Assembly (NCBI RefSeq): GCF_029023725.1
Contig: NZ_CP119075.1
Coordinates: forward strand, 305,501 to 369,500
Length of the DNA stretch: 64,000 nt
Source of the DNA: Synoicihabitans lomoniglobus
Lineage (GTDB): Bacteria; Verrucomicrobiota; Verrucomicrobiia; Opitutales; Opitutaceae
Direction: 5' to 3'
Positions 19,591-28,306 of the stretch are shown here, piece after piece. The notes below the pieces were generated by a model. That model saw only the letters and a program-made list of their open reading frames with translations, did not search any database and was not told the origin of the DNA. Position 1 is the first letter of the stretch. Every line of letters starts with the position of its first letter. Made by a program: the position numbers and the translations under genes.

Positions 19591-20441
19591 TGCCGGAAAA
19601 GAAAGCCCCCCAAAAAGTAACTCTCGACGACCTGTTTGCCATCAAGCGAGCGGAGCGTCCTTCCCAGGACTATTGGAACGAGTTCCAGCAGGAATTTCAC
19701 ATTCGCCAACGGGCCGCGGCCGTGGAGCCGAAGCGGTGGTGGTTCGTCCTGCCTCGGGTTTTTGCCGGGTTCTCTCGTTACCAGATGCCCATGGGCGCGG
19801 CCGCCGTGCTCGCCGTCACTTTTCTTTCTTTCAGCGAATATCGCGAGCCCGGCTTTGAGGTCGCCTACACCACCACCTCTTCGGTGGCCAAATCACTCTC
19901 GCCTGTGGAAGAGCCGGCAGATGTCGTCGCCGCTGCCGTGACGGTGGAAGAAACCGCTGAAAACGCCGTTTCTACCGCGGATGTTCCGGCCGTAGTGAAA
20001 CCATCGCTCGCCGCCGCGCAAACGCCTGCCCGGTCCGACCCGGTTACGATTTCTCCCATGGTGGTTTGGGCGGGCGTCGCCGCCGGTGAATCGGCCAAGA
20101 ACGCCGCCGTGCCGTCTCCATCCCAACGGTCCATTGCCGCGAATTTGGCCGCCATCGAGGCCGAGCAGCCGCAGATGATCAATTTGCTCAACCAACCGCG
20201 ACTCGGCCTGACGGCCAGTGCGCCGCGGACCGACCCGCTCAGTGAAGTCAGTGGTCCCAATGCATCGCGCGACCGGCTTTTCGCTTACCAAGCGAATGCG
20301 TCCGAGTTCGCCAGCAACGATGAGGACGCTTCCGGCCGCGATGTCGAAACGCTGATCGCTCGTCGCCTCAGCGATGACCTCCTCTACGATTCGATTCGTC
20401 GGGTTACCGCCGGGGGCGATCGTCTTACGCTGAAGTTCTGA
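19587..20441 (+). CDS. Membrane protein co-encoded with the sigma factor, putative anti-sigma/regulatory partner
   Basis: The 284-residue protein has a cytoplasmic N-terminus of about 70 residues (LDDLFAIKRAERPSQDYWNEFQQEFHIRQR, split over two helices). A single weak membrane segment follows around residues 70-85 (MPMGAAAVLAVTFLSF), then a long Ala/Val/Pro/Ser-rich periplasmic region with no domain I recognise, ending DRLTLKF. Overlap of its ATG with the sigma-factor stop suggests coupled translation and an anti-sigma role, by analogy with rpoE-rseA. No zinc-binding H-x-x-x-C-x-x-C anti-sigma motif is present, so this is inference. A terminator follows at 20472. Confidence 0.7.
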   Translation: MMPEKKAPQKVTLDDLFAIKRAERPSQDYWNEFQQEFHIRQRAAAVEPKRWWFVLPRVFAGFSRYQMPMGAAAVLAVTFLSFSEYREPGFEVAYTTTSSVAKSLSPVEEPADVVAAAVTVEETAENAVSTADVPAVVKPSLAAAQTPARSDPVTISPMVVWAGVAAGESAKNAAVPSPSQRSIAANLAAIEAEQPQMINLLNQPRLGLTASAPRTDPLSEVSGPNASRDRLFAYQANASEFASNDEDASGRDVETLIARRLSDDLLYDSIRRVTAGGDRLTLKF

Positions 20442-20471
20442 TTCAGCGGCTGTGCCGCCCCTCCTTTCCTG

Positions 20472-20499
20472 CCCCGTCCGTTCGCGGTCGGGGTTTTTT
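20472..20499 (+). terminator. Rho-independent terminator after the sigma-factor operon
   Basis: CCCCG(TCCG)...(CGG)TCGGGG followed by TTTTTT, 30 bases after the stop codon of the preceding gene. Confidence 0.85.
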
Positions 20500-20561
20500 G
20501 TGCACCCACCGCGGCCAAACAGGATTGGCCGCGGCGAGGATGGCCCACTTAGTTTCCCCGC

Positions 20562-20981
20562 ATGGCCCTTTTACAGGAAACGCTTACCGTGACCGCGCCT
20601 CGCGCCGGCACGCTCGAAATCACCCGTGAAGTGGCCGCGGTGGTGGCGCGCAGCGGCGTGCGCATCGGCACGGTCAACGTCTTTTGCCAACATACCAGCT
20701 GCAGTCTCGTTATCATGGAAAACGCCGATCCGTCCGCGCGCCGGGATCTGGAACGTTGGTTGGATCGGCTGGTGCCCGACGATGATCCCGACTTCGTGCA
20801 CACGCTGGAAGGGCCGGACGACATGCCCAGTCACATCAAAATGGCGCTCACGCGCACCAGTGAGACCGTGCCCATCGCCGCCGGCAGTATGTTGCTCGGC
20901 ACGTGGCAGGGCCTCTTCCTGTGGGAACACCGCCGCGCCTCGCATCGCCGCCGCATCATCGTGACGGTGCACGGCGAATGA
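20562..20981 (+). CDS. yjbQ: YjbQ/UPF0047 family protein
   Basis: This 139-residue protein has the full YjbQ pattern: an N-terminal beta strand (ETLTVTAPRAGTLEITREV), FCQHTSCSLVIMENADPS with the conserved H-T-S-C/A segment, a central DDDPDFVHTLEGPDDMPSHIK containing the family metal-site histidines, and the C-terminal GTWQGLFLWEHR. Members can show weak thiamine-phosphate synthase activity, though the physiological role is not settled. It stands alone between two terminated or spaced units. Confidence 0.92.
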   Translation: MALLQETLTVTAPRAGTLEITREVAAVVARSGVRIGTVNVFCQHTSCSLVIMENADPSARRDLERWLDRLVPDDDPDFVHTLEGPDDMPSHIKMALTRTSETVPIAAGSMLLGTWQGLFLWEHRRASHRRRIIVTVHGE

Positions 20982-21103
20982 GCGCTCGTTGGGCCGCAGT
21001 CGTGCGTCGGTCGTTCGGGGTTAATAAATCAATGCTGTTTGATTGGGTTGGGCGGGTTTGCACTGGGCTTGGCTAATGGAAACGAGCGGCTAGCTTCGTG
21101 GGC

Positions 21104-21706
21104 ATGACCTTATTCTCCGCTGCAGCTACGTTGCTGCTCATTCTCGATCCGTTCGGGAATATCGTGATCTTCAACGCCATCTTGGAGCGCGTGCCCAAGG
21201 AGCGTCGCCGTCGCGTGTTGTTGCGCGAAGTGCTCATCGCTTACGGCATCCTGATGACGTTCCTGTTGGTCGGGGCGAAGCTGCTCGCGTTTCTCGGTCT
21301 GCAACAATCGTCGCTCAGTTTGGCGGGTGGCATTTTGCTTTTCCTGATCGCGATCGGCATGGTGTTTCCCAATCGCGGGGTCCAGTTCGGCGGCGCGGAG
21401 GATGAGGAACCTTTCATCGTGCCATTGGCGACGCCGATGATCGCGGGGCCGAGCGGCATTGCCTTCCTGTTGCTGTTGTCGAGCAAGGAACCGGGGCGTC
21501 TGCCGGAGTGGATTTTTGCCGTGACGGCGGCCTGTGGAATCTCCGCCGCGATTTTGATCATGGGTGATCGCATCGGCCGCATCCTCGGTGCACGCGGCAT
21601 GCGCGCGGCGGAGAAGCTCATGGGCATGCTGCTGATCCTGGTCGCCGTGCAGATGATCACGGATGGGGTGAGCCTGTATTGGAACAGTCTCCAGGCGGCG
21701 GGTTGA
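21104..21706 (+). CDS. MarC-family integral membrane protein
   Basis: The ATG at 21104 (MTLFSAAATLLLILDPFGN) is preferred over an in-frame GTG six bases upstream. The roughly 200-residue protein has about six membrane helices and the MarC signatures LILDPFGNIVIFNAIL near the N-terminus, FLGLQQSSLSLAGGILLFLIAIGM, and PLATPMIAGPSGIAFLLLL. MarC proteins (YhgN, YchE) were once linked to antibiotic resistance; their real function is unknown. It is not obviously in an operon. Confidence 0.9.
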   Translation: MTLFSAAATLLLILDPFGNIVIFNAILERVPKERRRRVLLREVLIAYGILMTFLLVGAKLLAFLGLQQSSLSLAGGILLFLIAIGMVFPNRGVQFGGAEDEEPFIVPLATPMIAGPSGIAFLLLLSSKEPGRLPEWIFAVTAACGISAAILIMGDRIGRILGARGMRAAEKLMGMLLILVAVQMITDGVSLYWNSLQAAG

Positions 21707-21778
21707 GCGTTCATTTTCGGGATCCGGAAACCGGTTGATGAGATCGGGGTCCATGGGCGTGAGGTTTGCCTCATCACC

Positions 21779-22417
21779 ATGGATTCCAGCTCGTCCCCGT
21801 CCTCTGTCTACACGTGTGCGCTTTGCGGCCAATCGCACCAGGCGGTGCGCGTGTCCCGGTGGCAGACGGCGTCCTGTCGACGTTGCGAGACGCCGTTGGC
21901 GCGAGGCGCCCGGTGGGGCCGGCAGGCGGGAACCGCGTTCACGCTGACGGGCATCATCCTGTGGGTGCCGGCGTTTTGCCTGCCGTTTATGACCGTGAGC
22001 AAGTTCGGGCAATCGCAGGTGGAGTTGGCGGGAAGCGGGGCCTTGGCGCTGTGGGATCACGGCATGCCACTGCTTTCGGTATGGACGTTTTGGTGCGTCT
22101 GGTTGGCGCCCAGTTTGATGCTGTTGGCGGGGGCCGCGATTGTGCTGCCGCGTCATCAGGGCATATCGCCGCCGGCGCTGCGCTGGCTGCGGGTGACGAT
22201 CGGGGTGATGCGACGTTGGAGCATGCCCGAGGTCTATGTGTTGGCCGTGTTGGTGGCGTTGATCCGGCTGGGGGCGGTGGTCGACGTGAATTTGGGCGCC
22301 GGATTTTGGAGTTACGCCGCGATGTCGTTGGCCATCCTGCTGGCCTGGCGATCGTTTGAGTTTGAACCGACTGAGTTGGCCCGAACGGAGTCCGCTCATC
22401 CTCCCGAGACCTTATGA
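21779..22417 (+). CDS. pqiA: PqiA-like membrane protein, N-terminal-type half with zinc ribbon
   Basis: The 212-residue product begins with a rubredoxin-like ribbon (C-x2-C near 13-16 in CALCG, then C-x2-C near 36-39 in CRRC) followed by about four membrane helices. GTAFTLTGIILWVPAFCLPF and RRWSMPEVYVLAVLVALIRLG match the PqiA family, in which the phrase WSM-x-(D/E)-V-(F/Y) is typical. E. coli PqiA is one ~417-residue chain with two such halves; here the halves are separate genes. It acts with an MCE protein in inner-to-outer-membrane lipid transport. The stop overlaps the next start as ATGA. Confidence 0.85.
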   Translation: MDSSSSPSSVYTCALCGQSHQAVRVSRWQTASCRRCETPLARGARWGRQAGTAFTLTGIILWVPAFCLPFMTVSKFGQSQVELAGSGALALWDHGMPLLSVWTFWCVWLAPSLMLLAGAAIVLPRHQGISPPALRWLRVTIGVMRRWSMPEVYVLAVLVALIRLGAVVDVNLGAGFWSYAAMSLAILLAWRSFEFEPTELARTESAHPPETL

Positions 22418-22944
22418 GTGCCCGGACCAATCACGCGGACCAATCAGCGCCCAAGTCGACGCGAGCCCTGGCCTTTGGCTTGGCGGCGCTCTTCATGCTG
22501 GTGCCGGCCAATATGCTGCCGGTGTTGTCGAGTAAACTTCCCGGCGAGGTGCGCACCGATACGATTTATTCGGGCACCGTGCACCTCGTTCAGACCGGCC
22601 TGTGGCCGATCGCTCTGATCGTATTTGTGGCGAGCATCATGGTGCCGTTTCTCAAATTGGGCGGGTTGTTATGGTTGCTGTGGGCGGTCCGTCGCGGCAC
22701 GCGCCATCCCGTGAGAATGACCAAGGTTTTTCGACTCATCGATGAGATCGGGCGGTGGTCGATGCTCGATGTTTTCCTCGTGGCATTTCTGGCCGGGGCG
22801 GTGGAGTTCGGAGGTCTGGCCTCCGTCGAGCCCCGACTCGGCATCCTCGCGTTCGCGGCGGCGGTCGTGCTGACGATGCTCGCGACGCACGCCTTTAACC
22901 CGCGACTCCTGTGGGAGCGGCCGGATTCCGCGCGCTCCGCCTGA
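22414..22944 (+). CDS. PqiA-like membrane protein, second half
   Basis: This 176-residue, four-helix membrane protein without a zinc ribbon contains FMLVPANMLPVLSSKLPG and RWSMLDVFLVAFLAGAVEFGG, the same signature as the preceding gene but closer to the C-terminal half of PqiA. The split is real rather than a frameshift, because the upstream frame ends cleanly and this one has its own ATG in an ATGA overlap. The pqiB-like gene starts 35 bases later, so the three form one operon. Confidence 0.83.
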   Translation: MSARTNHADQSAPKSTRALAFGLAALFMLVPANMLPVLSSKLPGEVRTDTIYSGTVHLVQTGLWPIALIVFVASIMVPFLKLGGLLWLLWAVRRGTRHPVRMTKVFRLIDEIGRWSMLDVFLVAFLAGAVEFGGLASVEPRLGILAFAAAVVLTMLATHAFNPRLLWERPDSARSA

Positions 22945-22979
22945 CCCATACTTCTCACCAACTATCATCCGTCACTCCC

Positions 22980-23921
22980 ATGAGCAGCTCCCAATCCAAA
23001 CCCATTATTTCTCGTTTCCGCGGTCTGCCCCTCGTGTGGATCGTGCCGTTGCTGGCCTTGGTCATCAGTGGATGGATGGTCATCGGAGAACTCGCTCAAC
23101 GCGGACCCGAAGTGACCGTGACGTTCTCCGATGCAGCCGGGGTGGAGGTGGGACGCACCAAGCTCGAACACAAGGGCGTGACCGTGGGCGAAGTGAGTGC
23201 GGTGGAAATCACCGACGATCTGCAGCACGTGCTCATCAAGGTGCGATTGGATCGGCGGGCGAGCGCGCTCGCGGCCGAGGGATCACAGTTTTGGATTGTT
23301 CACCCCAAGATCGGATTCTCCGGTGTCAGCGGATTGGATACGCTCGTGAGTGGGGTGCGGCTGAACGTGCGTCCCGGCGACGGGCCGACGGCGCACACCT
23401 TTGAAGGCTTGGACCAGGCACCGCCCCCGAAGGCCGAGCAGGCGGGGCGTGCGTTTGAATTGGAGAGCACTGCTCTCGGTGCGATCACGCCCGGGGCACC
23501 CATTTACTATCGTGAAATCAAAGTGGGTCAGGTGGAAACCAGTTGGCTGTCGAAGGACGCGACCCGGGTGTTGGCGAGGATCCGGATCGAATCGGCCTAT
23601 GTCGACTTGGTGCGGACCAATTCAGTTTTCTGGAACGCGGGTGGGCTATCGATGAAAGTGGGCTTGCTGGGCGCCGAGCTGAAGAGCTCGTCCGTTGAAT
23701 CGCTGTTCAGCGGCGGCGTGGCGTTTGCCACCCCCGAGCCCAAGGCAGGCGCGTCGTTGGCCGCGGTCGCTCCGGCGGGGCATCGTTTCAAGTTGGCGGA
23801 TGAAGCCGAGGACGCGTGGAAGGAATGGTCGCCGGTGATCCCGATCACCTCGCCCCAGGCTTCGCCGGATTCAAACCCCGACTCACCGTTGGAGCAGATG
23901 ATGTCGGGGGGCGAAGGTTAG
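22980..23921 (+). CDS. pqiB: PqiB-like MCE-domain protein (short, two MCE repeats)
   Basis: The ATG at 22980 (MSSSQSKPIISRFRGLP) is chosen because the upstream in-frame extension overlaps the previous gene. The 313-residue product has one N-terminal membrane anchor (VWIVPLLALVISGWMVIG, about 18-35) and two MCE domains, starting GPEVTVTFSDAAGVEVGRTK (about 43) and FELESTALGAITPGAPIYYR (about 160), each with the G-V-x-V-G-x-V type loop. E. coli PqiB has three MCE domains and about 546 residues, so this is a truncated architecture. No PqiC-like lipoprotein follows; the next gene is convergent. Confidence 0.86.
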   Translation: MSSSQSKPIISRFRGLPLVWIVPLLALVISGWMVIGELAQRGPEVTVTFSDAAGVEVGRTKLEHKGVTVGEVSAVEITDDLQHVLIKVRLDRRASALAAEGSQFWIVHPKIGFSGVSGLDTLVSGVRLNVRPGDGPTAHTFEGLDQAPPPKAEQAGRAFELESTALGAITPGAPIYYREIKVGQVETSWLSKDATRVLARIRIESAYVDLVRTNSVFWNAGGLSMKVGLLGAELKSSSVESLFSGGVAFATPEPKAGASLAAVAPAGHRFKLADEAEDAWKEWSPVIPITSPQASPDSNPDSPLEQMMSGGEG

Positions 23922-23931
23922 GCGGGACGAT

Positions 23932-25572
23932 TTACTTGCCCGGCACGCAGGCGGCGCAGCCGTTGACGAAGAAGTCGTTGCCCTTGTCGTCGACGAGGAT
24001 GAAGGCCGGGAAGTTTTCCACTTCGATCTTCCACACCGCTTCCATGCCGAGCTCGGGATACTCCAGCACGTCGACTTTGCGGATGCTCTCCTTGGCCAGG
24101 ATGGCGGCGGGGCCACCGATGGAGCCGAGGTAGAAGCCGCCGTGCTTTTGACAAGCCTGGGTGACGGCGTTGGAGCGGTTGCCTTTGGCGAGCATGATCA
24201 TGGAGCCGCCATTGGCCTGGAACAGGTCGACATAGCTGTCCATGCGACCGGCGGTCGTCGGACCAAAACTGCCGGACGCGTAACCGACGGGTGTCTTGGC
24301 GGGACCGGCGTAGTAAACCGGATGTTGTTTGAGATAGTCGGGCAGCCCCTGGCCGGCATCGATGCGCTCTTTCAACTTCGCGTGGGCGATGTCGCGGGCG
24401 ACGATCAGCGGACCGTTCAATAGCACGCGGGTGGTGACCGGATGTTTCGAGAGCTCCGCCAGGATGTCCGGCATGGGCTGATTCAAATCGATGTGCACCA
24501 CGTTGTCCTGTTTGATGGTGCGCATGGATTCGGGGATGAGGCGGCCGGGGTTGTTTTCCATCTGTTCCAACCAGATGCCGTCGCGGTTGATCTTGGCCTT
24601 GATGTTGCGGTCGGCACTGCAGGAAACGCCGATGCCAACCGGACACGAAGCGCCGTGGCGCGGCAGTCGCACGATTCGCACATCGAGCGCGAAATACTTG
24701 CCGCCGAACTGCGCGCCGATGCCGGTGCTTTGTGCGAGTTTGAGCACCTTGGCTTCCAACTCGATGTCGCGAAACGCCTGCCCGTGGTCGTTGCCGCTGG
24801 TGGGCAACGCATCGAGGTATTTGGTCGAGGCGAGCTTGACGGTCTTGAGACACGTTTCGGCGCTGGTGCCGCCGATCACGAACGTGAGGTGATAAGGCGG
24901 GCAGGCGGCGGTGCCGAGCGACTTCATTTTCTCGACCACGAAGGCTTCGAGGCTCTTCGGATTGAGCAGGGCGCGGGTCTGTTGATACAGGAAGGTTTTG
25001 TTGGCCGAGCCGCCGCCTTTGGCCACGAAGAGGAATTTGTATTCGTCGCCCTCGGTGGCGTAGAGGTCGATCTGCGCGGGCAGGTTGGTGCCGGTGTTTT
25101 TCTCCTCAAACATGGAGAGCGGGGCGGATTGCGAGTAGCGTAGGTTCTCCTTGGTGTAGCAGTCGTAGACGCCGCGCGAGAGCCACTCGGCATCGTTGGC
25201 TCCGGTCCACACGCGCTGACCTTTTTTGCCCATGATGATGGCGGTGCCGGTATCCTGACAGAACGGGAGGATGCCTTCGGCAGCAATCTCGGCGTTTTTC
25301 AAGAGCGTAGTGGCGACGTAGCGGTCGTTGTCCGAAGCCTCCGGGTCGTCGAGGATGGCGGCGACTTGTTCCAGGTGCTTGGGTCGCAGCGTGAAGGAAC
25401 AGTCGTGAAATGCCTGTCCCGCCAGAAATGCCAGCGCCTCCGGGGCGACTTTGAGCATGGTCTGCCCCTCGAACTCCGTGGTGGAGATGCCTTCCTGGGA
25501 CAGGAGGCGGTATTGAGTCTCATCCTTCCCGAGCGGGAAGGGGTCTTGGTAGACGAAGGGAGGCGTAGGCAT
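23932..25572 (-). CDS. fumA: Class I fumarate hydratase, iron-sulfur type
   Basis: The start chosen at ATG 25572 ([15 protein letters not shown]) gives 546 residues, the length of one-chain FumA/FumB enzymes. Family landmarks are [15 protein letters not shown] (first cluster cysteine) near residue 105, [21 protein letters not shown], the substrate-binding [15 protein letters not shown], and the beta-domain with [11 protein letters not shown] and [15 protein letters not shown]. The cytosolic [4Fe-4S] enzyme interconverts fumarate and malate and is oxygen-sensitive. It is divergent from fumC, with 153 bases between starts, so the cell carries two unrelated fumarases in one locus. Confidence 0.93.
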   Translation of the reverse strand: MPTPPFVYQDPFPLGKDETQYRLLSQEGISTTEFEGQTMLKVAPEALAFLAGQAFHDCSFTLRPKHLEQVAAILDDPEASDNDRYVATTLLKNAEIAAEGILPFCQDTGTAIIMGKKGQRVWTGANDAEWLSRGVYDCYTKENLRYSQSAPLSMFEEKNTGTNLPAQIDLYATEGDEYKFLFVAKGGGSANKTFLYQQTRALLNPKSLEAFVVEKMKSLGTAACPPYHLTFVIGGTSAETCLKTVKLASTKYLDALPTSGNDHGQAFRDIELEAKVLKLAQSTGIGAQFGGKYFALDVRIVRLPRHGASCPVGIGVSCSADRNIKAKINRDGIWLEQMENNPGRLIPESMRTIKQDNVVHIDLNQPMPDILAELSKHPVTTRVLLNGPLIVARDIAHAKLKERIDAGQGLPDYLKQHPVYYAGPAKTPVGYASGSFGPTTAGRMDSYVDLFQANGGSMIMLAKGNRSNAVTQACQKHGGFYLGSIGGPAAILAKESIRKVDVLEYPELGMEAVWKIEVENFPAFILVDDKGNDFFVNGCAACVPGK

Positions 25573-25725
25573 GACGGAACAAGTTAAGCGGATGGCGAAG
25601 ACGACGGAGACCAAAATCTTTGCGATGCGCATTGTTTGGCAACGAATGCGCGGTCGATGTCGCTGCCTTTGGCATGTTTTGCTCCGCAGCCTTGCTCAAC
25701 CCCATTTCTGCATCTCCTTCCGAGT

Positions 25726-27141
25726 ATGAAGGAACGCCTTGAAAAAGACACCATGGGTGAGGTCGCCGTGTCGGCCGACCGTTACTGGGGAGCCCAGACC
25801 CAGCGCTCGATACAGAACTTCCCCATTGGTCCGGCGGGGTCGATGCCGATCGAGGTCATTCGCGCTTTCGGATTTCTGAAAAAGGCGGCGGCGTTGGCCA
25901 ATGTGGACCACGGGGTGTTGCCTCGCGAAAAATCAACCCTCATCGCCGCCGTGTGCGATGAAATCATCGCCGGTAAACTCGATGATCATTTCCCATTGGT
26001 CGTCTGGCAAACGGGCTCGGGCACGCAGTCCAACATGAACTGCAACGAGGTGATCGCGAACCGCGCCCACGTGATGCGCGGGGGTGAACTTGGAGTGGGG
26101 GAGCGCTTCATTCACCCCAACGATGACGTCAATAAATCGCAGTCGTCGAACGACACGTTTCCCACCGCGATGCACATCGCGGCCTACCACGCTCTGGTGG
26201 GGCGGACGATTCCCGCCGTCACGAAACTCAAGGAGACCCTGGCCGAGAAATCCGCCGCCATGGCGGACATCGTGAAAATCGGGCGCACGCACTGGATGGA
26301 CGCCACCCCGCTGACGCTGGGCCAGGAGTTTTCCGGCTACGTGGCCCAACTCGAAACCAGTCTCGCTGCGCTTGCCCGCACGTTGCCGTCGCTCGCCGAA
26401 CTCGCTCTCGGCGGCACCGCTGTCGGCACGGGCCTGAATGCGCCGCGCGGTTACGACATGACCGTGGCCGAACACATCGCCGACCTTACGGGTTATCCCT
26501 TCGTGACCGCGCCCAACAAATTTGCCGCGCTGGCCGCGCACGACGGTCTGGTCGAAGCTCACGGGGCGCTCAAGCGTCTCGCCGTCGCACTCACCAAAAT
26601 CGCCAACGATCTTCGCCTCCTCGGCTCGGGACCGCGGTGCGGCATTGGCGAGATCAATCTGCCCGCCAACGAACCCGGCTCGTCGATCATGCCCGGCAAA
26701 GTCAACCCGACCCAAGTCGAGGCACTCACCATGGTCTGTGCCCGGGTCATGGGCAACGACACCACCCTCACCTTCGCCGGAGCCAGCGGCCAGTTTGAGC
26801 TCAACGTCTACAAGCCCGTGATGATCGATGCGTTCCTGCAGTCGGCCCACTTGCTGGCCGACGCCTGTCTCGCGTTCAACGACCATTGCGCCGTCGGACT
26901 CGAGCCCAACCGCCCCCGGATCGCCGCGCATCTGCAGAACTCCCTCATGCTCGTCACCGCGCTCAATCCGCACCTCGGTTACGAAAAGGCGGCACAGGTC
27001 GCGAAGAAAGCGCATGCGGAAGATTCGACGCTCAAGGAAGCGGCGGTCGCACTCGGATTTCTGACGACAGAGCAGTTCGATGCGTGGGTCGACCCCGCCG
27101 AGATGACCGGACCGCTGGCCGCGAAATCGTCCGCAGATTGA
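25726..27141 (+). CDS. fumC: Class II fumarate hydratase
   Basis: ATG 25726 ([20 protein letters not shown]) is the family start; the longer upstream frame would run into the divergent promoter. The 471-residue protein has the aspartase/fumarase superfamily signature [13 protein letters not shown] near 317, the N-terminal [15 protein letters not shown], and [15 protein letters not shown]. The homotetrameric cofactor-free enzyme hydrates fumarate and is stable in oxygen, complementing the iron-sulfur enzyme encoded next door. A hairpin follows the stop codon. Confidence 0.95.
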   Translation: MKERLEKDTMGEVAVSADRYWGAQTQRSIQNFPIGPAGSMPIEVIRAFGFLKKAAALANVDHGVLPREKSTLIAAVCDEIIAGKLDDHFPLVVWQTGSGTQSNMNCNEVIANRAHVMRGGELGVGERFIHPNDDVNKSQSSNDTFPTAMHIAAYHALVGRTIPAVTKLKETLAEKSAAMADIVKIGRTHWMDATPLTLGQEFSGYVAQLETSLAALARTLPSLAELALGGTAVGTGLNAPRGYDMTVAEHIADLTGYPFVTAPNKFAALAAHDGLVEAHGALKRLAVALTKIANDLRLLGSGPRCGIGEINLPANEPGSSIMPGKVNPTQVEALTMVCARVMGNDTTLTFAGASGQFELNVYKPVMIDAFLQSAHLLADACLAFNDHCAVGLEPNRPRIAAHLQNSLMLVTALNPHLGYEKAAQVAKKAHAEDSTLKEAAVALGFLTTEQFDAWVDPAEMTGPLAAKSSAD

Positions 27142-27144
27142 CGT

Positions 27145-27168
27145 AGAGCGCCCGCTCACGGGCGCTCT
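27145..27168 (+). terminator. Perfect inverted repeat after fumC (possible terminator)
   Basis: AGAGCGCCCG-CTCA-CGGGCGCTCT gives a 10-bp perfect stem three bases after the fumC stop. There is only a weak T run (TCTTC), so termination efficiency is uncertain. It also lies ahead of the convergent kdsD gene end. Confidence 0.6.
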
Positions 27169-27244
27169 TCGCGTGCCGCTCACCGCCTGGGAGCGCGAGC
27201 AAGCTCGCGGCCTACGATGGAGGGAACTCTCTCTACACCAATTA

Positions 27245-28234
27245 CTAGACGATTTTCAGCTTGGGCAGGTCCTGACCGTCGACCAGACCGACGGGTTTTC
27301 CCTGAGCGTCCACCACGATCAGGTCGTCGATTCTGTGCGCTTCGAACAACCGAAGCGCATCCACGCCGAGCGCGTCATCGCGCACCGTTTTGGGCCCTTT
27401 GGTCATGAACGTTTTAACGGGCTGCTGCAGAAAATTAGGACCGGTCAGCGCGCTGCGGCGGAAGTCGCCGTCGGTTAAAATCCCCGTAAGTTTGCCCGTT
27501 TTCGTGGCCACCAGCGCGATACTGCCGCTCTTGGCCTTGGTCATGAGCAGGATCGCGTCCTGCGTGGAAACCGTGTCGGGCGCGATCGGCAACCGGTTGC
27601 CTTGGCGCATGATATCCGCGACGCGCAGCAGGAGGATGCGGCCGAGGTTGCCTGCCGGATGGTATTTGGCGAAGTCGTCCCGGGTGACGCCGCGGGCCTC
27701 CAGCAGCACCATCGCGAGCGCATCGCCGAGGGCGAGGGCGGCTGTGGTGCTGGCGGTCGGGGCGAGCTCCAGCGGGCAGGCTTCGCGGGGCACGACGTAG
27801 AGCAGTTTCAGATCGGCTTCGCGCGCGAGGTCCGACTTGGGATGAGACGTGCAAGCCACGACGGTCACACCGAACCGGCGCAGCAACGGCAGGAGTCGCA
27901 ACACTTCTTCGGATTGGCCACTGTTGCTGAAAAGGATGGCCACGTCGCCCTTGGTGCACAGGCCGAGATCGCCGTGGAGAGCCTGAGTCGCATCCAGGAA
28001 ACAAGTCGGCAGGCCGGTGCTGTTGAACGTGCCGACGAGCTTTTGGGCGATGTGCGCGGACTTGCCCACGCCGGAACAGATGAGTTTCCCCCCGCGGTCG
28101 GCGACGGCGTCGAGGGCTTGGGCGACGGCGACGAACGACTTGTCCAAAGCCACCGCCGTGGCGGCGAGGGCGTCTTGTTCGATGGCCAGACAAGCGCGGG
28201 CGCGTTTGAGGGCGGATTTGGGTGCGATGGCCAT
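27245..28234 (-). CDS. kdsD: Arabinose-5-phosphate isomerase (KpsF/GutQ family)
   Basis: The 329-residue enzyme has an N-terminal SIS domain (GKLICSGVGKSAHIAQKLVGTF, then AILFSNSGQSEEVLRLLP, residues ~48-130) and a C-terminal pair of CBS domains (VADIMRQGNRLPIA, then LTDGDFRR and VKTFMTKGPKTVRDD). FAKYHPAGNLGRILLLRVADIM is the family linker. It converts ribulose-5-phosphate to arabinose-5-phosphate, the first step to Kdo for lipopolysaccharide. The cell therefore likely makes an LPS-type outer membrane, consistent with the secretin and TonB receptors. Convergent with fumC and divergent from the LysM gene. Confidence 0.93.
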   Translation of the reverse strand: MAIAPKSALKRARACLAIEQDALAATAVALDKSFVAVAQALDAVADRGGKLICSGVGKSAHIAQKLVGTFNSTGLPTCFLDATQALHGDLGLCTKGDVAILFSNSGQSEEVLRLLPLLRRFGVTVVACTSHPKSDLAREADLKLLYVVPREACPLELAPTASTTAALALGDALAMVLLEARGVTRDDFAKYHPAGNLGRILLLRVADIMRQGNRLPIAPDTVSTQDAILLMTKAKSGSIALVATKTGKLTGILTDGDFRRSALTGPNFLQQPVKTFMTKGPKTVRDDALGVDALRLFEAHRIDDLIVVDAQGKPVGLVDGQDLPKLKIV

Positions 28235-28306
28235 TTAGGGTTTGTGTCCGGGAACGGGTTGCCAGACTTAGAAGCAACCTTGGGCCGTTCAAATCCTTTT
28301 CCCTCA

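Noticed and set aside
27602..28306. Upstream extension of the LysM lipoprotein frame
   Set aside because: Antisense to kdsD; the lipoprotein signal peptide begins at 28307/28310, which fixes the start there.
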